The position numbers were made by a program, and so were the translations under genes. A stretch of DNA of 64,000 nucleotides, taken from NCBI RefSeq assembly GCF_000429785.1, contig NZ_KE386953.1, positions 62,001 to 126,000 on the forward strand. Direction: 5' to 3'. Positions 56,931 to 64,000 of this stretch are shown here, piece after piece. Source of the DNA: Chitinibacter tainanensis DSM 15459. Lineage in GTDB: Bacteria > Pseudomonadota > Gammaproteobacteria > Burkholderiales > Chitinibacteraceae. A model generated the notes under the pieces. It was given only the letters and a program-made list of their open reading frames with translations, made no database searches and was not told the DNA's origin. Numbering within the stretch: the first letter of the stretch is position 1; each line of letters opens with the position of its first letter.

Positions 56931-58058
56931 ATGCCTAGCCCTTTCCTGCCCAATAAAGCGGCACTGAATCAGCCCCAAGTTGAAGACTGGAATTCCTTTC
57001 GGGACTTTCGCGATGGCTTAGCCGACAACGCCCCCAAAATTGAGGCGCTGATTGCCCAGCTGCGTAGTCAACCGAATCAGATGCCGGTGGTGGCCGATTT
57101 ATTTCGCGCGTTTCACAATATCAAGGGTGATGCTGGCTTATGCCGGCTGGAGTTTGTCTTGCCGCTCATTCACGCAGTGGAAAGCCTGCTCACCCGCATG
57201 CGCGCCGGCGAGTTGTTGTTTACCGATTTGCTCGGCGAAGTATTTCTGCTGACGCTCGATCGGCTGGAGCAGGCCATTGATCTATTGGAGCGCCATGAGC
57301 CCGCCAATGGACTGGCCCTTCTCACGCTGTGTGATGGGCTAGAAGGCTTGGCGCTGTTCGAGCAGGCACAGATTGATCAGGCGGCGGCGCGGCTGATTGA
57401 AGCCATTACCGGCTTTCGCCCCGGTAATAGCCATTTGCCGGCGCGGGAAGCGGCCTTGCAGGCCCGCAGCAAGCTGGAGCAAGACGATGACCTGCGTTAC
57501 TTTCGCGAGCTGGCCTTGCAGCTGGAAGCGCGCTCAAACGCCTTTCAGGGTCGCACCGATCGCAATCTGACGCTAGCCCTGGCCACTAACCGCGAAGTGG
57601 GCAACCGGGTCGATCCGCAGCAGCTGGAAGCGGCGGTGTATTTGCATGATCTGGGCATGATGTTTCTGCCCGAACATCTGTGGCTTAAAAGCGCACAGCT
57701 GGATACTACCGAGCGCGAGCAGCTCAAACGCCATCCGAGCTGGGGTGCGGAGTGGTGCAACCGGATTCCTGGCTGGCAAGCCGCTGCGGAAATGATTTTG
57801 CAACATCATGAGCAAGCCAACGGCAGCGGCTACCCGTATGGGCTCAAGGCTGAGCAGATTTGTGACGGCGCCAAAATTTTGGCGATTATTGATGCGTTTG
57901 ATGCGATTTTGCTGCGCCACAGCCACCGTGGGCAGCAAAAATCGCTGTTGCGCGCAATTGCCGAGATTAATGCCGGCGACCGGCAATTTGCCAGCGACTG
58001 GATTCAAGCCTTTAATCGGGTGATCCGTCGCCATCTGGAAGGCCAACAAGATACTTAG
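56931..58058 (+). CDS. HPt domain fused to a degenerate HD-GYP phosphodiesterase-like domain
   Basis: The 375-residue protein has an N-terminal histidine phosphotransfer domain (FHNIKGDAGL, His62) and a C-terminal HD-GYP-like domain (HD at 239-240, RHP at 268-269 region, HHE at 292-294, GSGYP at 298-302, IDAFDA). HD-GYP domains hydrolyse cyclic di-GMP. The first conserved His of the family, expected near residue 205, is not evident in AFQGRTDRN, so activity is uncertain. No receiver domain is present; the phosphate would come from a hybrid kinase. The start could be 33 bases upstream (56898); neither has a good ribosome site. Confidence 0.82.
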   Translation: MPSPFLPNKAALNQPQVEDWNSFRDFRDGLADNAPKIEALIAQLRSQPNQMPVVADLFRAFHNIKGDAGLCRLEFVLPLIHAVESLLTRMRAGELLFTDLLGEVFLLTLDRLEQAIDLLERHEPANGLALLTLCDGLEGLALFEQAQIDQAAARLIEAITGFRPGNSHLPAREAALQARSKLEQDDDLRYFRELALQLEARSNAFQGRTDRNLTLALATNREVGNRVDPQQLEAAVYLHDLGMMFLPEHLWLKSAQLDTTEREQLKRHPSWGAEWCNRIPGWQAAAEMILQHHEQANGSGYPYGLKAEQICDGAKILAIIDAFDAILLRHSHRGQQKSLLRAIAEINAGDRQFASDWIQAFNRVIRRHLEGQQDT

Positions 58059-58060
58059 GC

Positions 58061-58109
58061 AGGTATTTCCCTATAAAGCACATCAGTGCTTGCTTTTAAG
58101 GCAATACCC
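58061..58109. repeat. 49-bp palindromic repeat, copy 11
   Basis: The left end AGGTATT and right end AAGGCAATACCC span exactly 49 bases. The interior contains the local inverted repeat AAGCAC/GTGCTT (bases 16-30), so the inner hairpin is strong. It lies between the converging HPt/HD-GYP and pseudouridine synthase genes. Confidence 0.8.
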
Positions 58110-58115
58110 TAGCAA

Positions 58116-58964
58116 TCAGAAGCGTTCATCCGCGTGTAAATAGCGCCACTGGCCTTCGGCCAAACCGCCGAGCGCCAAGCGACCTATCCGCAGGCGCTTG
58201 TAATTGCCGCCTTCAACTTCCCCCGCTTCGCACCAATCCGGCACCAGATACGGTGAATTGGCCCGCAGCACCAGCCGTAATTGCTGCTCGTTTTGCTGGG
58301 TGACTTTCCAGCCTTTCATCGGCTCACCGTCAAATTCTTTTAGCGCATTCATTTGCGCCAGTTGGGCGGCGGTGGCTGGCGCGCGCAATTGCAGCAGATA
58401 TTCCTGCTCGAAATCACGGTATTGCTTCAGCGTTTGCGCCAGCCGGCGATCTTGCGTCAGCACCAGCAAGCCACTGGCTTCCCGATCTAGCCCCAGCGGC
58501 AGCAATAGCCCCTGGCGGTGGCGCTGCAAATACGCGTAGCCCGTTTGATCATCCGGGCTGCGGCTGCGCTCGGCAAAAGCGGCGAGAAAATCGGCGACTT
58601 CCCAACCATCGACACCGGCCGGTTTATGCCAGAGGATGCTGATTTTTTCCGGCTGATTGGCCAGGCGCTCCAGATCGATTGGCAGCAGATTGATGTGCTG
58701 GTCGGCAAACACCCGGCTACCCAAGGTAGTGACAACCTGGCCATCGACTTCGACGCGGCCCGCTTCAATCAGCCGATCCGCCTGACTGCGCGAACACAGG
58801 CCGAGCTCGGCCATGCGCTTGGCCAAACGCACCGCTTCGCCACCGGCCGGCTTAAAGGCATCCGCCGCTTTGGCTGGCTTGGCTCGACTGGGTTTGGCCG
58901 CTGATGCGGTTGGCTTACGCGGGCTGCGTGGGCTGGCTGGCTGTTTGTCCGCCGATTTTTTCAT
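58116..58964 (-). CDS. RNA pseudouridine synthase, RluB/RluF/RsuA family
   Basis: The 282-residue enzyme has a basic Lys/Ala/Pro N-terminal extension (about 40 residues), an S4 RNA-binding domain (RLAKRMAELGLCSRSQADRLIEAGRVEVDGQVV) and the synthase core. The core holds the catalytic-Asp motif in PLGLDREASGLLVLTQDRRLAQTL and LILWHKPAG-like strands. It probably modifies 23S rRNA (RluF-like) but the target is uncertain. AGGAG precedes the ATG. A terminator separates it from pyk upstream. Confidence 0.9.
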   Translation of the reverse strand: MKKSADKQPASPRSPRKPTASAAKPSRAKPAKAADAFKPAGGEAVRLAKRMAELGLCSRSQADRLIEAGRVEVDGQVVTTLGSRVFADQHINLLPIDLERLANQPEKISILWHKPAGVDGWEVADFLAAFAERSRSPDDQTGYAYLQRHRQGLLLPLGLDREASGLLVLTQDRRLAQTLKQYRDFEQEYLLQLRAPATAAQLAQMNALKEFDGEPMKGWKVTQQNEQQLRLVLRANSPYLVPDWCEAGEVEGGNYKRLRIGRLALGGLAEGQWRYLHADERF

Positions 58965-59011
58965 GTCTTGCTCCTACAGATGGCCACCACTTCAGCATAG
59001 TGCCCACCAAA

Positions 59012-59043
59012 ATAAAAAACGGCCGGATCAACCGGCCGTGTTG
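59012..59043 (-). terminator. Intrinsic terminator of pyk
   Basis: Read on the minus strand, CGGCCGG / CCGGCCG forms a strong stem followed by T6. It stands between pyk and the downstream pseudouridine synthase gene. Confidence 0.9.
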
Positions 59044-59061
59044 CCTGACGCATGATAGCGC

Positions 59062-60501
59062 TTAGCGGTTACCTTGCGCCACCTGGATGATACGCATGGT
59101 ATTGGCGCCTGAATTCACGCCATTCACTGGCGAAGCCAGCGTTACGATCAGACGATCACCCGGTACCACTTTGCCACTACGCAGCAGCTCGAGCTGGGCA
59201 AAGGCCAAATGTTGTTCACGATCTGGGCCCAGATTTGGATCAACCATCACTGGCTGCACATGGCGATACAGTGCCAGTTTGCGATAGGTGTTGATCTCTT
59301 GTGTGAACACATAAATCGGTACACCCGTGATATAGCGTGACAGCCACAGCGCTGAAGCGCCCGAGTGTGAAATACACACGATTGCTTTCACTTGCATATT
59401 GCTGCTGGCATACACCGCCGCCATCGTTACAGCCTGATCAATGCGCTCGAAGTCGCTGACATTGTCAAACTCGCCTTCGATTTTGCTTTCGCCTGATTTT
59501 TCAGCTTCGGCAATCGTCCGAGCCATGGCTTGCACCGCTTCCAGCGGGTATTTACCCGCTGCAGATTCAGCCGACAACATCACGGCATCAGTACCATCCA
59601 GTACGGCATTGGCACAATCTGACACTTCGGCGCGGGTGGGCACTGGGCTGCTGATCATTGATTCCATCATTTGCGTCGCAGTGATGGTCAGTTTGTGCTT
59701 TTTACGCGCCAGTTTGATCATGCGTTTTTGCAGCGCAGGCACGGCAGCATCGCCGACTTCAACCGCCAGGTCACCGCGGGCTACCATGATGCCGTCAGAG
59801 GCATCCAGAATTTCTTCCAGATTATCAATCGCTTCGGTGCGCTCGATTTTGGCAATCAGCAGCGCGTGTCCGCCTGCCGCGCGTACCAGGGTGCGCGCCA
59901 TATACATATCGGCCGATGATTTCGGGAATGACACGGCGATGTAGTCCGCTTCCAGCTTGGCCGCGGTTTTGATGTCTTCCATGTCTTTAGCCGTCAGTGC
60001 CGGCGCCGTCAGACCACCGCCTTGGCGGTTAATCCCTTTATTGTTCGACAAGGTGCCGCCCACTACAACCGTGGTAAACACTTTGGCGCCCACGACTTGA
60101 TCAACCACCAGCTTGAGCTTGCCATCGTCCAGCAGCAAGATCGCACCGGGCTCAACATCATTGGGCAGCTCTTTGTAATCCAGACCCACTACGTCTTGGT
60201 TACCCAGCTCGCATTCGGCGTCCAGAATGAATTTCGCGCCTTTGGCCAGCTCGATTTTGTTCTTTTCAAATTTACCCACCCGGATTTTCGGGCCTTGCAA
60301 ATCGGCCAATACAGCCACTGATTTGCCCAGCTTGGCCGCAATAGCGCGGACAGTAGCGGCGCGATCGATGTGATCTTGCGCGCTGCCGTGTGAGAAGTTC
60401 AGACGCACGGTGTTCACACCGGCTTGAATCAGGCTTTCCAGGACCGCTGGATCAGTAGAAGCTGGGCCCAGCGTGGCCACGATTTTGGTGCCGCAATGCA
60501 T
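59062..60501 (-). CDS. pyk: Pyruvate kinase
   Basis: The 479-residue glycolytic enzyme converts PEP and ADP to pyruvate and ATP. It starts MHCGTKIVATLGPAS, contains VRLNFSHGS, the active-site AKIERTEAIDNLEEI (catalytic Lys), GDLAVEVG and the ATQMMESMISSPVPTRAEVSD region; the C-terminal allosteric domain is complete. The length is that of type II bacterial pyruvate kinase. Single-gene unit with its own terminator. Confidence 0.98.
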   Translation of the reverse strand: MHCGTKIVATLGPASTDPAVLESLIQAGVNTVRLNFSHGSAQDHIDRAATVRAIAAKLGKSVAVLADLQGPKIRVGKFEKNKIELAKGAKFILDAECELGNQDVVGLDYKELPNDVEPGAILLLDDGKLKLVVDQVVGAKVFTTVVVGGTLSNNKGINRQGGGLTAPALTAKDMEDIKTAAKLEADYIAVSFPKSSADMYMARTLVRAAGGHALLIAKIERTEAIDNLEEILDASDGIMVARGDLAVEVGDAAVPALQKRMIKLARKKHKLTITATQMMESMISSPVPTRAEVSDCANAVLDGTDAVMLSAESAAGKYPLEAVQAMARTIAEAEKSGESKIEGEFDNVSDFERIDQAVTMAAVYASSNMQVKAIVCISHSGASALWLSRYITGVPIYVFTQEINTYRKLALYRHVQPVMVDPNLGPDREQHLAFAQLELLRSGKVVPGDRLIVTLASPVNGVNSGANTMRIIQVAQGNR

Positions 60502-60742
60502 AAATGGAACTCTCCGAAGATAAACAGAAATGACTTTAGGCCGAACGATACGCCAGTTAAACGCGTAAATACATGACCCAGCACAGAGAAAAAAGCTAAA
60601 CCTGTATTTTGTTTCAACTTTTTTTGCAGCATTTCAGCCCGATTTGCTGCAATAAATCGCGTAGTTTTATTACAAATTGCAACAATTATACCCTGCGCCG
60701 CGCCCGTGTTTCGTGATCAGGCGCAAAGAAGCTGACTACTGC

Positions 60743-62146
60743 CTATTCGCTGGCTTTTTTCTGTTTTTGCCGTGCTCGCTCAGCCGCCTGATAGGCCAGA
60801 TAGTAGCGATTTACAGTCGAAACATAATCGACCATGCCCTTGCTGACCGTAGAGAGCGCGATTTTTTCAACGTTCCCCACCCAGACATTCGGATCGAGGC
60901 CCTTGGCTTTGGCTTGTCGGCGTAATTGCTCCAGCCGCCCTTCGCCCGCGTTATACGCGGCAATCATGAAATACAGTTGATTTTCTTCATTGATGCCCTG
61001 CTTGCTGTACATCTTGCGCAAGTAATCGAGGTATACCGCGGCGGCCGAGACATTGCCTTCATGCGAATGTGGGTCACGCACCCCCATGGCGCGGGCGGTG
61101 GACGGGTTGATCTGCATAATGCCGGTAGGGCCTTTCTGGCGGATCACAGGGTTGAGCTTAGATTCTTTCTGCCCAATAGCCGCCAGCAGCAGCCAATCAA
61201 GATTATTCGCCGCCGCGGCGGCTTGAAAAATCGGCGCAAAAATCGCCAGCTTATCCATCGACGACACTTTGTCATCACTGCGCGCTACTTTCGCGCCACT
61301 GATCAAATGCGGGCGCGTTAGCTCGATGGCTTTATCCATATTGGTAAATTGTTTGCTCTGGATATAGCGGTTCAAATCCTCGACCAGCGCCGGCTGGTCG
61401 GGGCGCACCGCCCACTGATAAGCCACTTTTTGCCCCAAGCATTCACCGACTTTCAACGCTGGATATTGGCTGCTCCACAAGCGTGTAACCAAGCGGCTGG
61501 CCAAAGTGAGCTGGGTTTCGCCCTGCTGAATCGCACGCAAGATCATTTCGGCGTTTGCGCCAAGGGCGGCGTCTTTTAATTTGAGATCTGTTTGTTCGTT
61601 ACTGAGCAGCCGCCGGCCAAAACTGGAACTCGGTAACTCTACTTCTTCGTCCAGCCCCGCCAGCTGCCGACTGGCGCTGCCGACCAAACACCATTCGTCG
61701 CGAGCATAGGGCTCGGTGACCCCCACCAGTGCTTTCAGCCCGTCTAGCTGCGGCAATAGCCCTGCCGCAATATCCCCACGGCCTTCACGTAAGGCGGGGA
61801 TCAATTCACCGGCATCCAGCGGAATAAACTGCAAACGCACCGGCGGCTGGCCTTTTCCGCGCCGGCGCGTGAGCTCGGATTCAAAGCCCTGCAATAGCGC
61901 ATATTCAAGCCCATGCGGGCGGCCATCTTTTAAAAAGTAAGTCGAAGGGCCCAGCGCCACCAACACCCGCAGACGCCCTGGCGGCTTAGCCGGATCATAA
62001 GGCGCATCCAGTAAATCGGCGTTATCCGCCACGATGGCTGGATGGGTGCTACCTTGCGCTGCGGCCACCGGCTTTTTTTTCGCGGCCCACACACTGGGGC
62101 TAAGGGCAAAAAAAGCCAGCAAAATCAGGAGTAAAACACGCTGCAT
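60743..62146 (-). CDS. MltF-like transglycosylase: solute-binding domain plus SLT domain
   Basis: The 467-residue periplasmic protein starts with a Sec signal peptide (MQRVLLLILLAFFALSPSVWA) and no lipobox. Residues about 55-280 resemble SBP_bac_3 binding proteins (RLRVLVALGPSTYFLKDGRPHGLEYALLQGFE, GRGDIAAGLL). Residues about 315-440 form a Slt domain (AIGQKESKLNPVIRQKGPTGIMQINPSTA with the catalytic Glu, YNAGEG). It is the MltF arrangement, which senses cell-wall fragments and cleaves peptidoglycan. Ends with a charged Lys/Arg tail. Confidence 0.92.
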   Translation of the reverse strand: MQRVLLLILLAFFALSPSVWAAKKKPVAAAQGSTHPAIVADNADLLDAPYDPAKPPGRLRVLVALGPSTYFLKDGRPHGLEYALLQGFESELTRRRGKGQPPVRLQFIPLDAGELIPALREGRGDIAAGLLPQLDGLKALVGVTEPYARDEWCLVGSASRQLAGLDEEVELPSSSFGRRLLSNEQTDLKLKDAALGANAEMILRAIQQGETQLTLASRLVTRLWSSQYPALKVGECLGQKVAYQWAVRPDQPALVEDLNRYIQSKQFTNMDKAIELTRPHLISGAKVARSDDKVSSMDKLAIFAPIFQAAAAANNLDWLLLAAIGQKESKLNPVIRQKGPTGIMQINPSTARAMGVRDPHSHEGNVSAAAVYLDYLRKMYSKQGINEENQLYFMIAAYNAGEGRLEQLRRQAKAKGLDPNVWVGNVEKIALSTVSKGMVDYVSTVNRYYLAYQAAERARQKQKKASE

Positions 62147-62255
62147 GCGGATGCCTCCATCGTCAGATTGGCCTCGATTCTAGCTTGGGCGATGTCATAG
62201 TCCAAACACTGGCCGTATAATTTGTGCTTTCGTTCAAAAAGTTAGTGTTCAAACC

Positions 62256-64000
62256 ATGCCCGTTTTGCTCGTAGAAAATGCCCACCTCGCCTATGGCCAC
62301 TGGCCGCTGCTGGACGGTGCCAGCCTGGTGCTCGAACCGGGTGAAAGGGTTGGTTTGATTGGCCGCAATGGCGCAGGCAAGTCGTCCTTGCTAAAGGCGA
62401 TTGCCGGGGTCAACAAGCTGGATGACGGCACCATCCGTCTGGTTAACGATGCCCGAATGGCCTTTGTGCCGCAGGAGCCAACGTTTAATCCAGATCACAC
62501 TGTCTTTGAAGCCGTGGCCGAAGGGCTGGGAAATGTGCGGCAGCTGCTGATTGATTACCACCATGCCACCCAACATCTGGATGGCAGCCAGCAGAGCATG
62601 GACGAATTAACGCGCTTGCAGCATGCGCTGGAAACGCAAGACGGCTGGCGGTTGGACTCGCTGATCAGCAATACCCTGTCGATTTTAAAACTCCCCGCCG
62701 ATGTGCAGATTAAAACCCTGTCTGGCGGTTGGAAAAAACGCGTAGCCCTCGCGCAAGCCTTGGTTACCGAGCCTGATCTACTGCTACTGGACGAGCCAAC
62801 CAACCATCTGGATGTGAATGCCATCGAGTGGCTGGAAACCTTACTCAAAGGCTTTGCCGGCAGCGTGTTGTTTATTACCCACGATCGCTCCTTCCTCGAC
62901 AATATCAGCACCCGGATTATCGAGCTGGACCGTGGCCAGCTAGCGAGTTTTCCGGGCAACTTTAGCGCCTATGAAAATCTAAAGGCCGAAATGCTGGCCC
63001 AGGAAGACGTCGTTAATCGTAAATTCGACAAATTCCTGGCGCAGGAAGAAGTCTGGATTCGTAAAGGCGTTGAAGCCCGCCGCACCCGCAATGAAGGCCG
63101 CGTACGCCGGCTCGAGCAATTGCGCCGCGATCGCGCCGCACGACGCGAACGCGTGGGCAACGTTAGTTTTCAGCTTGATGCCGGCGAGCGCAGCGGCAAG
63201 CTGATTGCCGAGCTGGAAAACGTGAGCAAAGCCTACCCCAACCCGGACGGCAGCGAAAAAGTACTCATCAAATCGTTCACCACCCGCCTGCTGCGGGGCG
63301 ACAAGGTCGGGCTGATCGGCCCCAATGGTGCCGGTAAAACCACATTATTGAAGCTGATTTTGGGTCAGCTTGCGCCCGACACCGGCACAGTCAAACAAGG
63401 CACCAATTTGCAAGTGGCCTACTTTGACCAGTTCCGCGAACAGCTGGACGAAGAACTCTCGGTGGCCGATACCGTGGGCCAAGGCAATGATTACGTCGAG
63501 ATCGGCGGCCAGCGCAAGCATGTGATGGGCTATCTGGAAGAGTTTCTATTCCCCGCCGAGCGGGCCCGCAGCCCGGTGAAATCACTCTCGGGCGGCGAGC
63601 GCAATCGCCTTTTGCTCGCGCGGCTGTTTACCAAACCGGCCAATATCTTGGTGCTGGACGAGCCCACCAATGATCTGGACATCGATACTCTCGAATTGCT
63701 GGAAGAACTGCTTGCCAGCTACCCCGGCACCGTGTTTGTGGTCAGCCACGACCGGGCATTCTTGGATAATGTCGTCACCCAGACCATCGTCTTTGAACCC
63801 AATGGCGTGCTTTTGGAAAACGCTGGTGGTTATGCCGACTGGATGAGTGCTCGCGAGCGCATGCTGGCCCAGCAAGACGCGAAAAAGCCGGCAAGCAGTG
63901 CGCCAGCGGCCAAAACCAGCGCTGAAAAGCCACGCAATCAACGCACTAAGCTCAGCTATAACGAAACCCGCGAGCTGGAACGGCTGCCTGCCGAACTTGA
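62256..64000 (+). CDS. uup: ABC-F ATPase, Uup-like (3' end outside the window)
   Basis: The visible 581 residues include two ABC domains: GRNGAGKSS, LSGGWKKRVALAQAL and LLLLDEPTNHLD in the first, and GPNGAGKTT, LSGGERNRLLLARL and ILVLDEPTNDLD in the second, with a charged linker (KFLAQEEVWIRKGVEARRTRNEG) between. A basic Lys/Ala C-terminal extension begins at about residue 545 and would lead to the coiled-coil DNA-binding domain of Uup. ABC-F proteins lack membrane domains; Uup influences transposon excision and replication-ribosome functions. The stop lies beyond 64000. Confidence 0.94.
   Translation, partial: MPVLLVENAHLAYGHWPLLDGASLVLEPGERVGLIGRNGAGKSSLLKAIAGVNKLDDGTIRLVNDARMAFVPQEPTFNPDHTVFEAVAEGLGNVRQLLIDYHHATQHLDGSQQSMDELTRLQHALETQDGWRLDSLISNTLSILKLPADVQIKTLSGGWKKRVALAQALVTEPDLLLLDEPTNHLDVNAIEWLETLLKGFAGSVLFITHDRSFLDNISTRIIELDRGQLASFPGNFSAYENLKAEMLAQEDVVNRKFDKFLAQEEVWIRKGVEARRTRNEGRVRRLEQLRRDRAARRERVGNVSFQLDAGERSGKLIAELENVSKAYPNPDGSEKVLIKSFTTRLLRGDKVGLIGPNGAGKTTLLKLILGQLAPDTGTVKQGTNLQVAYFDQFREQLDEELSVADTVGQGNDYVEIGGQRKHVMGYLEEFLFPAERARSPVKSLSGGERNRLLLARLFTKPANILVLDEPTNDLDIDTLELLEELLASYPGTVFVVSHDRAFLDNVVTQTIVFEPNGVLLENAGGYADWMSARERMLAQQDAKKPASSAPAAKTSAEKPRNQRTKLSYNETRELERLPAEL

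Noticed and set aside
1-64000. CRISPR arrays, tRNA, rRNA, prophage or insertion sequences
   Set aside because: I saw no regularly spaced repeats, tRNA cloverleaf sequence, rRNA core, integrase or transposase reading frame.

Overview
The window is a dense, GC-rich stretch of a bacterial chromosome with no rRNA, tRNA, prophage, plasmid or CRISPR signature. The gene set (a PpsA/PpsR pair, minCDE, map-glnD, ratA-rnfH, a phasin, PutA lacking a DNA-binding domain, a type II truncated haemoglobin) suggests a betaproteobacterium, most likely a Neisseriales/Chromobacteriaceae-Chitinibacteraceae relative. That placement is inferred from protein resemblance and was not tested.

Layout. 1-2390: the 3' part of a trp operon (trpG end, trpD, a GFA-family gene, trpC). 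2490-9397: a Gly/Ser-rich secreted protein, a TadA-tyrosine phosphatase fusion, recN and nadK on the minus strand, then hrcA and an MltB-type transglycosylase on plus. 9398-10864: a gene-poor, degenerate region with one AT-rich orphan gene. 10865-17900: uvrC, an NSS-family transporter, small genes, a HAD hydrolase and a phosphate transporter with a structured leader. 18023-22935: a two-gene signalling cassette (response regulator-diguanylate cyclase plus Cache histidine kinase) bracketed by a small gene and a decayed partial copy of that gene. 22936-35305: ppsA/ppsR, minCDE, a CLC channel, map, glnD, purU and trmL. 35570-44304: truncated haemoglobin, a chemoreceptor, putA, a phasin and a kinase-HDOD-GAF protein. 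44487-52948: an FtsK without a membrane domain, a cupin, dnaB, ratA-rnfH and an rnfCD pair. 52976-64000: housekeeping and hypothetical genes (HAD, MazG, acyltransferase, cold-shock protein, YceH, HPt/HD-GYP, pseudouridine synthase, pyk, MltF-like) ending inside an ABC-F ATPase.

The most unusual signal is a dispersed 49-bp imperfect palindrome (ends GGGTAT...ATACCC, with a second inner stem in constant register). I can place it at about ten 3' gene ends and, strikingly, inside the coding sequence of the TadA-phosphatase fusion and probably of ftsK, where it is translated. Other points worth attention are the TadA-phosphatase fusion itself, the duplicated gene fragment around the c-di-GMP cassette, rnfC-rnfD without the other rnf genes, the membrane-less FtsK, the kinase-HDOD-GAF architecture and a possible RNA element upstream of the phosphate transporter.
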